From: an uncultured Desulfobacter sp.
Lineage (GTDB): Bacteria > Desulfobacterota > Desulfobacteria > Desulfobacterales > Desulfobacteraceae
Direction of reading: 5' to 3'
DNA length: 64,000 nucleotides
NCBI RefSeq assembly: GCF_963666675.1
Contig: NZ_OY762929.1
Coordinates: 6,218,501-6,282,500 of the forward strand
Positions 34,862 through 44,582 of this stretch are shown piece by piece (the stretch's first letter is position 1; each line of letters starts with the position of its first letter). The notes below the pieces were generated by a model. The model saw nothing but the letters and a program-made list of their open reading frames with translations. It did not search any database and had not been told where the DNA came from. The position numbers and the translations under genes were made by a program.

Positions 34862-36421
34862 TTAATCAAGATTCTGGGTTAACATCGCCAGTGCTTTTCT
34901 GGCAGCATCCTGTTCTGCTGCTTTTTTGGTCTTTCCGGTACCCATGGTGGAAATCGTATCCAAGTCCAGGCAGATCTCAAATGTTTTGTCATGATCCGGA
35001 CCCTTTTCCCGGGCAAGGGTATAATATGGTGTCTTGCCAAAATGCTCCTGGGTAAACTCCTGGAGGCCGCTTTTGTAATCGATAAAATCCGATGAGGCCA
35101 GAACCTGCTCTAAAGGTTCGTCAAAGAGTCTGTTCACCATGGTTTGCGCCCGGTCAAAACCGGCATCCAGATATACGGCTGCAACCACAGCCTCAAAGGC
35201 ATCTGACAGGATCGAGTTTTTATCGCTGCCGCCGGAAAGAGCCTCCCCTTTACCCAGCATGATAAAACGCCCAAGATCAATGCTGCGGGCAATTTGCGCA
35301 AGGCCGGGTTCACTGACAAGCGTTGAACGCAGGCGGGAAAGATCACCCTCATTTTTCAAGGGATCTCTTTTCATGAGCAGGTGCCCAACGCAGAGCCCTA
35401 AAACCGCATCGCCTAAAAATTCAAGGCGTTCATTGTCCGAATCACAGGTGCTTTGATTTTCATTCAGATACGATCGGTGACACAGGGCGTTAAATAAAAA
35501 GCCACGGGACTTGAACCGGTAATCTATATTTCGTTCAAGCAGTTCCAGGCGAGGCTCTGTCTGGACTTCCTGGAGGCGGTCGCTCAATGTTTTGAAAACG
35601 GACATGGGAATGTTCAGGTCGCCTCTGCCACGGCCAAGATCAACGCCTTTATTAAAACTGCCGTGAAAATCCGTGCCGCCCGTTGCCACCAATCCTTTAT
35701 TTTTTACAATGTCAGACAGATGTTTTCTAAAGGCGGAATCGTGTCCTGCATAGTAGACTTCAATACCCGCAAGCCCGTCGTCAACCAGCACGTTTACAAA
35801 TGTATCCAGGTCATGGGGATGCTGAAAATCAATGATGCCCGGATGGGCCAAGACCGGCAGGCCGCCGGCATCGAGAATCAACCGAATCGCCTCTTTGCAG
35901 GATATTTTAAATTTATCAACGTAGGCGGGTTTGTTTTTACCCAGGTAAAGGTCAAAGGCGTTGCGGAAATCCGATACGTAGCCTTTTTCCACGAGCAGTT
36001 CCGCAATGTGAGGCCGGCCCATCTGCTGGGCACCAAAACGGCTTTTCACCTCGTCAAGGGTAATGTCAAATCCCAGCTTATTAAGTTTTTCGATGATTCG
36101 GGGATTTCGGTTATTCCTGGCCTCTGCGGCACGCGCCAGCGCATCATTCAACGCACAGTCGTAAACGGAAAATCCATATCCAAGCATATGAATGCTGCCA
36201 AGGGATTTAAACTCAGGCGGGGGCTCACAGGAAATTTCAACGCCGGTGATAAATTCAACCGGATAGGAGGGAACAATATCTTTTATTTCCAGAATTCCGG
36301 CAATGGTATCGTGGTCGGTCAGTGCAACTGCCTCAACACCGGTATCTCTGGCCAGATCAAGAAGTTGTCTGGGCGTCAGAGAGCCGTCCGAGGCAGTGGA
36401 ATGTGTGTGAAGATCAATCAA
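34862..36421 (-). CDS. rnc: PHP phosphoesterase-RNase III fusion protein
   Basis: 519 aa in one uninterrupted frame. Residues 1-275 are a PHP domain of the RNase AM/YciV (TrpH) type: metal ligands H5, H7, D12, H37, E62, H78, H193, D251 and H253 are all in place (DLHTHS, TDHD, GVEIS, LAHPG, TDFHG). Residues 290-440 are RNase III with NERLEFLGDAVL (E331, E334, D338) and SDAFEAVVAAVYLD (D407, E410). Residues 447-515 are a dsRNA-binding domain. Both catalytic centres look complete. RNase III cuts double-stranded pre-rRNA and mRNA; RNase AM-type PHP enzymes trim RNA 5' ends. The fusion could couple the two steps (inference). The gene follows dksA by 27 bp. Confidence 0.93.
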   Translation of the reverse strand: MIDLHTHSTASDGSLTPRQLLDLARDTGVEAVALTDHDTIAGILEIKDIVPSYPVEFITGVEISCEPPPEFKSLGSIHMLGYGFSVYDCALNDALARAAEARNNRNPRIIEKLNKLGFDITLDEVKSRFGAQQMGRPHIAELLVEKGYVSDFRNAFDLYLGKNKPAYVDKFKISCKEAIRLILDAGGLPVLAHPGIIDFQHPHDLDTFVNVLVDDGLAGIEVYYAGHDSAFRKHLSDIVKNKGLVATGGTDFHGSFNKGVDLGRGRGDLNIPMSVFKTLSDRLQEVQTEPRLELLERNIDYRFKSRGFLFNALCHRSYLNENQSTCDSDNERLEFLGDAVLGLCVGHLLMKRDPLKNEGDLSRLRSTLVSEPGLAQIARSIDLGRFIMLGKGEALSGGSDKNSILSDAFEAVVAAVYLDAGFDRAQTMVNRLFDEPLEQVLASSDFIDYKSGLQEFTQEHFGKTPYYTLAREKGPDHDKTFEICLDLDTISTMGTGKTKKAAEQDAARKALAMLTQNLD

Positions 36422-36448
36422 AACCTGCTGTATAGCTTATGATGAGAA

Positions 36449-36811
36449 TTAAATTCCCAGAGCTTTCTCCATATTTTCTTCACGGGTTTTGCACTTGATG
36501 CATTGGGTGGTCACAGGCCGGGCTTTAAGCCTGGCAATGGAGATATCTTCCTCGCACGCTTCACACTGGCCAAAGGTGCCGTTTTCAATGCGCTCCAATG
36601 CTTTCTTAACTTTTTTGATCAATTTGTGTTCCCGGTCCCGGATGCGCAGTTCAAAGCTTCTATCCGCCTCATGGGAGGCCCGGTCCGTTGGGTCTGCAAA
36701 GTTTTCTTTGGGCTGGGTCATGCCTGTGACGGTTGTGTCGGCATGGGAAAGCAACTCATTGAGCCGTTCAGTCAACAACGCTTTAAAAAATTCCAGATCT
36801 TCTTGTTTCAT
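36449..36811 (-). CDS. dksA: DksA/TraR-family RNA polymerase-binding protein
   Basis: 120 aa. An N-terminal coiled coil (about 1-70) with acidic residues precedes a four-Cys zinc finger (CEACEEDI ... CIKCKTREE). DksA binds the secondary channel of RNA polymerase and works with (p)ppGpp on rRNA and other promoters. The acidic tip region ENFADPTDRASHEAD matches the DksA form (D-x-x-D) rather than smaller TraR proteins. It heads a minus-strand group with the PHP-RNase III fusion and the radical SAM gene. Confidence 0.92.
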   Translation of the reverse strand: MKQEDLEFFKALLTERLNELLSHADTTVTGMTQPKENFADPTDRASHEADRSFELRIRDREHKLIKKVKKALERIENGTFGQCEACEEDISIARLKARPVTTQCIKCKTREENMEKALGI

Positions 36812-36938
36812 AGTGTTGTCCTTCTCTTAAAGTAGATATTGCGCGACACTAAAAAGTTCACTATTGTATTGCTATAAATTATTACTGTAAAGCTTTTTTG
36901 TCAATATTCAGACATTTGTTTATTGTGCCTGGTTAAAA

Positions 36939-37958
36939 TCAGCAGATTCGCGGCAATTGTTCGCCGGTCAGCATATCCACAATCCGGGTGCCGCCGATAA
37001 GTGTCTCAAGCACTACACGGCCCGGGTCCTGGTCGGTAACCTCTCCGACAATCACAGCGTCTTTGCCGAATTCATCCCGGCGAATTATATCCAGCACCTT
37101 GTCGACATCCGTTTCGGGAACAATGGCGATAAGTTTGCCTTCATTGGCCAGGTACAGGGGGTCAAACCCCAAAAGCTCGCAAATCCCCTGGACCGGCCCG
37201 CGCACAGGCAGGCGCTCTTCAAAAAGCCGGATGCCCACCGATGACTGGACGGCAATCTCGTTGAGGGTCGTCCCAAGCCCGCCTCGGGTGGGGTCACGGA
37301 GCACATGAACGGGGCTGCCTGATTCAAGTACGGCTTTGACCATGCGATTTAAGGGCGCAGAATCGCTTTGGACATCAGAATCAAATTTCAGCCCTTCGCG
37401 TTCGCTTAATATGGTGACCCCGTGGTCGGCAATGGTACCTGAAACAATTACCTTGTCGCCGGGCCGTGCCCCCTGACCTGATACATTGACGCCTTCGGCA
37501 AGAAGGCCGATTCCGGAGGTGTTGATGAATATTTTGTCGACCTTTCCCCGGGGCACCACCTTGGTATCTCCGGTAATGATCCGTACTCCGGCCTTTTTGG
37601 CTGCCTTGGCCATGGATTCAAGAATGCGTTTAAGATCGGTAACGGCCATGCCTTCTTCAATGATCAGCCCCACGGATATGTATAAGGGTGTTGCCCCGCA
37701 CATGGCCACGTCATTGACGGTACCGTTCACGGCAAGCTCGCCGATATTTCCTCCGGGGAAAAAAATGGGATCCACGGTATAAGAATCCGTTGAAAAAGCC
37801 ATCCGGCCTGCGGGTACGTCAAAAACCGCTCCATCGTCCTGCTTTGCCAACAGTGTGTTGTCGAACAAAGGCAAAATCAGTTCTGAAAACATGGCATGGG
37901 AAACCTTGCCCCCGGCTCCGTGATCCAGAATAATTGTATCGTTGTGTGTCATCGTCAT
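36939..37958 (-). CDS. hypE: Hydrogenase maturation factor HypE
   Basis: 339 aa, AIR-synthase-like. HypE dehydrates a thiocarbamate on its C-terminal cysteine to make the cyanide ligand of [NiFe] hydrogenase. It ends with the required motif PRIC (C339). N-terminal LDHGAGGKVSHAMF and the ATP-site GDTKVVPRGKVD are typical. It is last in a hypC-hypF-hypD-hypE order. Start could also be the second ATG, two codons in. Confidence 0.95.
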   Translation of the reverse strand: MTMTHNDTIILDHGAGGKVSHAMFSELILPLFDNTLLAKQDDGAVFDVPAGRMAFSTDSYTVDPIFFPGGNIGELAVNGTVNDVAMCGATPLYISVGLIIEEGMAVTDLKRILESMAKAAKKAGVRIITGDTKVVPRGKVDKIFINTSGIGLLAEGVNVSGQGARPGDKVIVSGTIADHGVTILSEREGLKFDSDVQSDSAPLNRMVKAVLESGSPVHVLRDPTRGGLGTTLNEIAVQSSVGIRLFEERLPVRGPVQGICELLGFDPLYLANEGKLIAIVPETDVDKVLDIIRRDEFGKDAVIVGEVTDQDPGRVVLETLIGGTRIVDMLTGEQLPRIC

Positions 37959-38044
37959 TTCCTTAAGTTACCTGGCTCCTTATCTTCAAATAAAACATTC
38001 GGTTTGAGGGTCAACGGGTCCAGGCACATTGTTCTTGTATTTTA

Positions 38045-39130
38045 TCAGCTGTATTTGTAAAAGGCGGCACAGGCCCCTTCGCTGGAAACCATGCAGGGGC
38101 CCACCGGATGCATGGGTGTGCAGGCTTTTTTATACAGTCGGCACTGGTCCGGGCGTTTTAATCCCATTAAAATCCGGCCGCAGTCGCATCCGGCAGGCTC
38201 AGGGGTGTCCGGTACCGACATGTTAAATTTTTGGGCCGCATCAAATTCATCAAACGATTTTTTGAGCACCATGCCGGAATTGGGAATATTGCCAATCCCC
38301 CGCCAGCGGGCATCGGCTTTTTCAAAGACCTGATTCATGATTTCCCGGGCTTTGGGGTTCCCGGTATCTGCCACGGCCCGGGGATAGGCGTTAACCAGTT
38401 GGGGCGTGTTTGATTCATTCTGTTCGACCAGTTTGAGCACCGCCTTGAGAATGTCCACGGGCTCAAATCCGGTAACCACCGCCGGTATCCGGTATTTTTC
38501 AAAGGTCTGGGCAAAGGCGCCAAGTCCTGTAATGACCGAGACGTGACCGGGCAGAATAAATCCGTCGATCTCCACGCCGTCGGTTTCCATGAGGGCGGCC
38601 AACGCCGGCGGGGTCAGTTTATTTGCCGTGTAAATACTGAAATTTTTCAGTCCTTGGGCTTTGGCCGTCAACACCGCACCGGCAATGGTGGGGATGGTGG
38701 TCTCAAAACCCACAGCGCAAAACACCACCTCTGCGTCCGGGTTTTCCTTGGCAATGGCCAGGGCATCGAAAATGGAATAGACCATGCGGACATCAGCCCC
38801 TTTGGCCTTTTCCGCAGCAAGGCTGGCACCGGACCCCGGCACCTTCATCAAATCGCCAAAGGTGGTCAAAATCACATCGGGTCTGCGCGCCAGTATCACA
38901 TAGGCGTCAATGTCCTTCTGGGCAGTGACGCACACCGGGCACCCCGGTCCTGACAAGAGGGTAATGGTATCGGGCAGCACCGACCGGATACCGTAACGGA
39001 AAATGGCCATGGTATGGGTGCCGCACACCTCCATCAACCGCAACGGTCGGGTGCTTTTTTCACGAATCCGGGCCACCAGGGCCTTTGAAATTTCAGGGTC
39101 TTTAAATTCCTGATTATATGTCAAACTCAT
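38045..39130 (-). CDS. hypD: Hydrogenase maturation factor HypD
   Basis: 361 aa. HypD, with HypC, carries and assembles the Fe(CN)2CO group. Conserved segments: MEVCGTHTMAIFRYGIRS (Cys), LLSGPGCPVCVTAQKDID (CxxC), GFILPGHVSVITG, and the C-terminal cluster cysteines EPAGCDCGRIL and CRLYKKAC. All the Cys expected for the [4Fe-4S] site are visible. Upstream is hypF (53 bp), downstream hypE. Confidence 0.95.
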   Translation of the reverse strand: MSLTYNQEFKDPEISKALVARIREKSTRPLRLMEVCGTHTMAIFRYGIRSVLPDTITLLSGPGCPVCVTAQKDIDAYVILARRPDVILTTFGDLMKVPGSGASLAAEKAKGADVRMVYSIFDALAIAKENPDAEVVFCAVGFETTIPTIAGAVLTAKAQGLKNFSIYTANKLTPPALAALMETDGVEIDGFILPGHVSVITGLGAFAQTFEKYRIPAVVTGFEPVDILKAVLKLVEQNESNTPQLVNAYPRAVADTGNPKAREIMNQVFEKADARWRGIGNIPNSGMVLKKSFDEFDAAQKFNMSVPDTPEPAGCDCGRILMGLKRPDQCRLYKKACTPMHPVGPCMVSSEGACAAFYKYS

Positions 39131-39182
39131 GGATTACCTTTAATTTTGATGTGGGTTAAGCCCTAGGATGGACAAGAACGGA

Positions 39183-41533
39183 TCACCCCATGGCTTTTGT
39201 TGGTTGTTGCAAGGCGGCCGCCGCCATGGCCTGCCCCAGGGCAATGCCGCCGTCCCCGCAGGGGACAATGCTGTGGGTATAAACCTGAAAGCCCTTTGTT
39301 TTGAGCAGGCGACTGATCTGGGAAAAGATCATATCATTATTAAATACCCCGCCGGACAGAACTATCCGTTCAAGGCCGGTTTCCTGGCCGACCTTTGCGA
39401 CGGCTTCCACCATCATGTTCGATAATGCAAGGTGAAACCGGGCTGCAATTTTGCCCCGGGGCACGTCCTTTTTGACGTCCGTTACGATCTGTTTCACCCC
39501 GGGGGCGATGTTTATAATCCGGCAACCGTCATCCCCTGGTGTTATGTCAAATGCGTAAGCCGTGTCTGTGGATGCGTCAGGATCTGCCGCGGCCTCCAGG
39601 GCAATGGCAGCCTGGCTGTCGTAGGAAATTTCATGGCAGATCATTAAGAGTGCGGATACCGCGTCAAACAGGCGGCCGGTGCTGGATGTCAAAGGGGTGT
39701 TGATCTGCCGGTCCATCATCTGAATTAAAAATGAAAGCTTGGATTTGTCCAAAGAGCGGACAAATGGGATATCCAGTTCCATTATCTCTGATCCGTATAC
39801 CTTGTATAACAGGGCCACCGCCATGCGCCAGGGAGACGTCACCGCCGCATCCCCGCCCGGCATGGGCAGGTAATCCAGGCGGGCCTGACGTTCAAAACCC
39901 GCATAGGTACAGGTCAGGACTTCTCCGCCCCAGATGTGGCCGTCCGTGCCCAGGCCCGTGCCGTCCAACACCAGGGCAATCACCTCGCCGTCCAGGTGGT
40001 TTTCCGCCATACACGACAGGGCATGGGCATGGTGGTGCTGGACCCCTATCAGGGGGAGTCCTTGGGCTTCAAGACGCTTGGCGAACTGTGTGGAGAAATA
40101 CCCCGGGTGCAGGTCGTGGGCAACGCACACCGGCCGGATATCCAGAATTTTTTGCATATGGGCAATGGTCTCTTTGTAAAAATTCTGGACCTGAATGGAT
40201 TCCAGATCCCCAATGTGTGGGCTTAAAAAAGCATACTGATCCCGGGTCAAACAGATGGTGGATTTCATACCGGCACCGCAGCCAAGAATGTTGGCAACTT
40301 TGTCATCTGTCGGCGGGGTAATATCCACGGGCAGGGGGGCGTAGCCCCTGGACCGGCGCAGAAACCGCAATTTTTTTTGCTGAATTTTGGTAATGGAATC
40401 ATCTGCTCTGAAGTAGATATCCCGGTTGTGAAGCAGAAAATAGTCGGCAATATGGGAAAAGGAATCCAGGGCGTCGGAATTGTCAATGGAAAGCGGTTCG
40501 CCGGACCGGTTCCCCGAGGTCATGACCAGAATGTCGGGCCCTTTGTCCAGGAGCAGATAGTGCAGCGGTGTATAAGGCAGCATGATGCCCAGACAGGGAT
40601 TGTCCGGTGACAGAGTAGGGGCCAGCCCCGCACCCGTAGATTGGGACGCCGCCTTTTTTTTCAGCAATACGATGGGCCGATGATAGGATAACAGCAGCGC
40701 TTTTTCACTGTCATCCATGTGAACATGGTCGAACAGGTGAGAATTCCAGGCCGCCATCAGGGCAAAGGGCTTATGGGGCCGTTTTTTACGGTGTCGCAGC
40801 AGATCTACCGACGTTGCATTGGCGGCATCCACAGCCAGGTGAAACCCGCCAAGCCCCTTGACGGCAACGATTTTGCCCTGCCGGAGCAAACGGGCCGCAA
40901 GGGCGATGGCCTGGGCCGGATCATTGCCGTCCACCCGGTTTCCCGTATTATCCGTCAAAAACACCTGGGGGCCGCAAACCGGGCAGGCATTGGGCTGGGC
41001 ATGGAACCGCCGGTTTAAGGGATCTTCATACTCTTTGCGGCAGTCCGGACACATGGCAAAGGATTTCATGGATGTTTTGGGACGGTCATAGGGAATATCC
41101 TGGATAATCGTGTATCTTGGCCCGCAATTGGTACAATTGATAAACGAATATTCAAACCGGCGGTCGGTGGGGTCCTGCATCTCTTTGAGACAATCGGGGC
41201 ACACCCCGACATCCGGGGAGATCAGTGCTGACCTGGTTTGGGTCTGACGGCTTTTGATGATCGTAAAACCGGTCAGGTCCAAAGGGGGCGTATCCGTTGC
41301 AACGATTTTGAAATTTGTGACAGCGGCGGTTTTTTTTTAGGAATATCCACGAGGAACGCGTCCAGATCCCCTGGTGCGCCCTGGATAAAAAGCGCCACGC
41401 CCGAGGCGGTATTGGACACATGGCCGCAAATATGATGCCTATGGGCCAACCCAAATAAAAAAGGGCGGAATCCAACACCCTGGACCACCCCTGATATGTT
41501 AACCTTTTTTGCCGACAGACCCGAAGAACCCAT
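39183..41533 (-). pseudogene. hypF: Carbamoyltransferase HypF, split by a frameshift
   Basis: HypF carbamoylates HypE from carbamoyl phosphate. The frame starting at 41533 encodes the acylphosphatase domain (VNISGVVQGVGFRPFLFG) for about 67 codons, then leaves the HypF frame and stops at 41273. The rest (zinc-finger pairs CPDC..., YrdC-like and Kae1-like domains) continues in another frame to 39183. The two are joined by KTAAVTNFKIVATDTPPLDL, read just after a nine-A run (T9 at 41330-41338 on plus). One more A restores a protein of about 783 aa. It may be a sequencing error, a mutation, or slippage at the A-tract. All domains otherwise look intact. Confidence 0.85.
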
Positions 41534-41541
41534 TTAAAATG

Positions 41542-41772
41542 TCAGGCCCGGCCGCCACCCAGTTCAAGTATTTTGCGCATGTCTTCAATGGTTTGCAAGG
41601 CAGCTTCTTCATCCACCTTTGAAATGGCAAATCCGGCATGGACAATAACATAATCCCCGATACCGGCATCCTCGAGCAGCATCAGGCTGGCTTCCCGGAC
41701 CACCCCGTCCACTTCTACTTTTGCCAGGGCGTCGTTGATTTCAATAATTTTTGAAGGTACAGCTAAACACAT
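41542..41772 (-). CDS. hypC: Hydrogenase maturation chaperone HypC
   Basis: 76 aa. It begins MCLAVPSKI; the N-terminal Cys2 binds the Fe(CN)2CO intermediate with HypD. The rest is the small beta-barrel with VVREASLMLLEDAGIGDYVIVHAGFAI. It is the first gene of the hyp operon, with a promoter candidate about 50-75 bp upstream. No hypA or hypB is present in the window. Confidence 0.95.
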   Translation of the reverse strand: MCLAVPSKIIEINDALAKVEVDGVVREASLMLLEDAGIGDYVIVHAGFAISKVDEEAALQTIEDMRKILELGGGRA

Positions 41773-41819
41773 AGGTTTTAAATTCCATCCTCTTGTTTTT
41801 ATTTTAAATCACCAAAGCC

Positions 41820-41848
41820 AGTATATCACTAAGTCGTCCTATGAACAA
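41820..41848 (-). promoter_or_regulatory. Promoter candidate for the hyp operon
   Basis: On the minus strand a -35 TTGTTC and a -10 TATACT are separated by 17 bp, about 50 bp upstream of the hypC start. The remaining spacer to 42016 is AT-rich; a weak hairpin AAACGTC/GACGTTT near 41948-41974 may end the next gene. Confidence 0.5.
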
Positions 41849-42016
41849 ACCCAATTCGTTTTATTTAAGCAAAGCGTGTTTTGAATATTTTCGGCCCGAA
41901 TGGTAATGAATTTGAAAAGTATATTCAACAATATCATTGTTGCCGTGAAACGTCTTTAAGCTTCAACGACGTTTTCAGCAAAAATGTTAGAAGCGGTTTA
42001 TGCACGGTTGGGTGCG

Positions 42017-42301
42017 TTACCAATTGAGAAGTTCGTTGATCTCCTCTTCGGTGAGCAGGTTTTTAAGATCTTGCCGGCGGCGATCCCCGTTCTTTCTTCG
42101 TTCCTGCTTTCTACGGTCAACGCCGAGCCGTGCATTGGTTATTGAGCGCCACCACTCACAAAAAGATCGGCGCTGTTTACTTGAGCTGTTTCGAAAATCA
42201 TGCCGACGTTCAACCCTGCTGCGTCTGTCTGTATTGCTGCGCCGGTTGTGCTTGTTTTGGCGTCGGTCTTTTGGGTAGGGGATTTTAGGAGGGTTCGTCA
42301 T
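42017..42301 (-). CDS. Small Arg-rich protein with DRR repeats
   Basis: 94 aa from ATG 42301 (a GTG at 42310 is also open). It is strongly basic and contains repeated x-RR units: KDRRQNKHNRRSNTDRRSR, VERRHDFR, GVDRRKQERRKNGDRRR. The C-terminus is acidic (LLTEEEINELLNW). No family recognised. The many RR pairs suggest nucleic-acid or c-di-GMP-type phosphate binding, but no PilZ fold can be seen. It is transcribed toward hypC and is divergent from the radical SAM gene. Confidence 0.55.
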   Translation of the reverse strand: MTNPPKIPYPKDRRQNKHNRRSNTDRRSRVERRHDFRNSSSKQRRSFCEWWRSITNARLGVDRRKQERRKNGDRRRQDLKNLLTEEEINELLNW

Positions 42302-42508
42302 GTCTAACACTACTCTCTTTTTTTGTCTGCCTTTTTCTTATCTGCACCGGGGCCTTTATATGGGCAATCCTTTGCACACCGACTGCCTTCTATCCCCGGC
42401 TGTTTTTCGAGACTTCATAGGACAGGAATTTACTTTTTGTCAACCCAAATATAAAACGCGTGCGGAAGATTGTGATCCCGGCACCATTCTGATATATCCT
42501 GATTTATC

Positions 42509-43795
42509 ATGGCATATATAAATAAACAGATGCTCACGGCTGTGGTGGCTGATGAACACGGCAATATTTTTGAGTTGGACGGGTATGCTGCGGCCGGCAT
42601 GTCCGGCGAAGAGTTTTACATTCTGACAAAATCCGGGACCTGTCCCATGCCCCATGGCAGTGAACTGATGATGCTGCCCGACAGGGCGCCCATTGTGTTC
42701 AACCTGGTCTCCGACCAATTTGAAATTCTTGAAACCAATCCCTACCAGCCGGAGCAGCGTATTTATCCGGTGGGGGTGTTCAACTCCCCGGGCTATGTGA
42801 ATCAGCATTTTTGCGCCTACGATGACGCCGGAATTCAGACCCCCCTGCCCCTGTTTTCCTATGGTGCCGTGGGATTTGGAAAAAATGATTTCAGATCGGC
42901 CGCCCTTCAGGTGGATGACGAACCCCGGCAGGATCTACGGTTAATGCCCATTGACCAGGTGCAGAAAGGTGTTGAAAAATACAGAAAAAAATATCCGGCC
43001 AACCGGCTGATGCGTCATCTTGAAAAATGTGCCCTGGAATACGGGTGTCCTGCCGGTAAAAATTTTTTCCTGGGCCGGTATGAAGCCCCGCTGCCCACCT
43101 CTGTGGTCTGCAACGCCCGTTGCCTTGGATGCATCTCCCTTCAAACGGAAAATAATTTGTGCGCCTGCCAGGACAGAATCGCGTTTATCCCTGATCCCGA
43201 AGAGATTGCCGGTGTTGCCCTGGAACATATCCTGAAAGTTGAAAAGGCCGTGGTCAGTTTCGGCCAGGGATGCGAGGGTGAGCCGTTAACTTCGGCGGAT
43301 GCCATTGAACAGGCCATTGTGTTGATCCGGGAAAAGACCGGCCATGGAACGATCAACCTGAACACCAATGCCAGTTTGCCCGACCGGGTGGAACGGTTGT
43401 GCAGCGCAGGGCTCGACAGCATGCGCGTGAGTATGAACTCGGTCCGAAAAGAGTGTTATACCGCCTACTTTAGACCCAAGTCTTATTGTTTTGAAGATGT
43501 TGTGGACAGCATCAAACGGGCCCGGGCAAAGGGCCGTTTTGTGGCAATCAATTATCTGAATTGCCCGGGCTTTACCGATTGCCGGCAGGAAAAAAAGGCG
43601 CTTATGGATTTTATCCACGACACGGACATTAACATGATTCAGTGGCGCAATTTGAATTTCGACCCCCGAAATTATATCCGCATTATGGAACATGCCGCCC
43701 CGGGTGGTGACCCCACCGGCATGGCAAACCTGATAAAGGCCTTGAGTCAGGCCTTTCCCCGTCTTATCCACGGCTATTTCAATCCACCCCGATAA
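42509..43795 (+). CDS. Radical SAM protein of unknown function
   Basis: 428 aa. The radical SAM CxxxCxxC occurs at about residues 200-207 (CNARCLGC), unusually far from the N-terminus, after a 190-residue domain of unknown type. Two further Cys lie close by (NLCACQDR). The core contains VVSFGQGCEGEPL, INLNTNASLP and MRVSMNSV, matching the later strands of a radical SAM barrel. No substrate is suggested. It precedes the P-loop gene and kor operon by 82 bp; whether it is linked to them is unclear. Confidence 0.8.
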   Translation: MAYINKQMLTAVVADEHGNIFELDGYAAAGMSGEEFYILTKSGTCPMPHGSELMMLPDRAPIVFNLVSDQFEILETNPYQPEQRIYPVGVFNSPGYVNQHFCAYDDAGIQTPLPLFSYGAVGFGKNDFRSAALQVDDEPRQDLRLMPIDQVQKGVEKYRKKYPANRLMRHLEKCALEYGCPAGKNFFLGRYEAPLPTSVVCNARCLGCISLQTENNLCACQDRIAFIPDPEEIAGVALEHILKVEKAVVSFGQGCEGEPLTSADAIEQAIVLIREKTGHGTINLNTNASLPDRVERLCSAGLDSMRVSMNSVRKECYTAYFRPKSYCFEDVVDSIKRARAKGRFVAINYLNCPGFTDCRQEKKALMDFIHDTDINMIQWRNLNFDPRNYIRIMEHAAPGGDPTGMANLIKALSQAFPRLIHGYFNPPR

Positions 43796-43877
43796 TAGTA
43801 TTGAAAAACCTTGCTCGATTTGATTTAATCCATAGTTTATTATTAAATGGTAGTTAACTTGTTAAGGAAAGGGCGGC

Positions 43878-44561
43878 ATGTTACCCGATATCAGCGGCAT
43901 CATTATAATAGCCGGCAATTACGGCAGCGGCAAAAGTGAGACGGCTGTTAATCTGGCAGCCGTCTCCCGGCGGGCAGGAAAACGTGTCAAGATAACGGAT
44001 CTGGATCTGGTCAACCCCTATTTCAGAAGCCGGGACGCCCAAAAGCCCCTGGCGGATCTGGGTGTGGAAGTAATCCTGCCTGATAAAAAATACATGCATG
44101 CGGACCTGCCCATCCTCTCCCCGGCGGTGGCCGGCATGATTAGAAATCCGGCCCAGGTGACCATTTTGGATGCCGGCGGTGATGATGCCGGGGTAAAGGT
44201 GCTTGCGGCCCTGGCTGACGTGCTTGAAAAAGGTGATGTCAAACTGCTCCAGGTGATCAATCCATTGCGTCCTGAAACCAGCGATGTTCAAGGCTGTCTC
44301 AGGATAAAGGCCAAAATTGAAGCGGCCGCAAAATTGCCTGTCGCAGGCTTGATATCCAATGCCAACCTTCTTGACGAAACCACAGCGCAAATTATTTATG
44401 ACGGCTACAATCTGGTGCGCCGGGTATCCGAAGCCACCGGTCTTAATATTGAATTTATAACAGCGTCCACCAGGCTTTTGCCTCAACTTGAAGCGGAACG
44501 GATCCCTTGCCCGATCCTGCCCATTGACCGGTTGCTGGCTCCCCCCTGGACACGCACTTAA
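43878..44561 (+). CDS. MinD/CobQ-type P-loop NTPase next to kor genes
   Basis: 227 aa. Walker A is GNYGSGKSE near the N-terminus, lacking the deviant KGGxxKT of ParA/MinD. The pattern ITDLDLVNPYFRSRDA and VTILDAGGDDAGVKV follows SIMIBI-class NTPases. No membrane or metal motif is seen. It begins directly upstream of the ferredoxin subunit of the 2-oxoacid oxidoreductase, 21 bp apart, so it is probably co-transcribed. A role in assembly or control of that complex is possible but unproven. Confidence 0.75.
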   Translation: MLPDISGIIIIAGNYGSGKSETAVNLAAVSRRAGKRVKITDLDLVNPYFRSRDAQKPLADLGVEVILPDKKYMHADLPILSPAVAGMIRNPAQVTILDAGGDDAGVKVLAALADVLEKGDVKLLQVINPLRPETSDVQGCLRIKAKIEAAAKLPVAGLISNANLLDETTAQIIYDGYNLVRRVSEATGLNIEFITASTRLLPQLEAERIPCPILPIDRLLAPPWTRT

Positions 44562-44582
44562 CACCAAGGAGTACTACTTACA

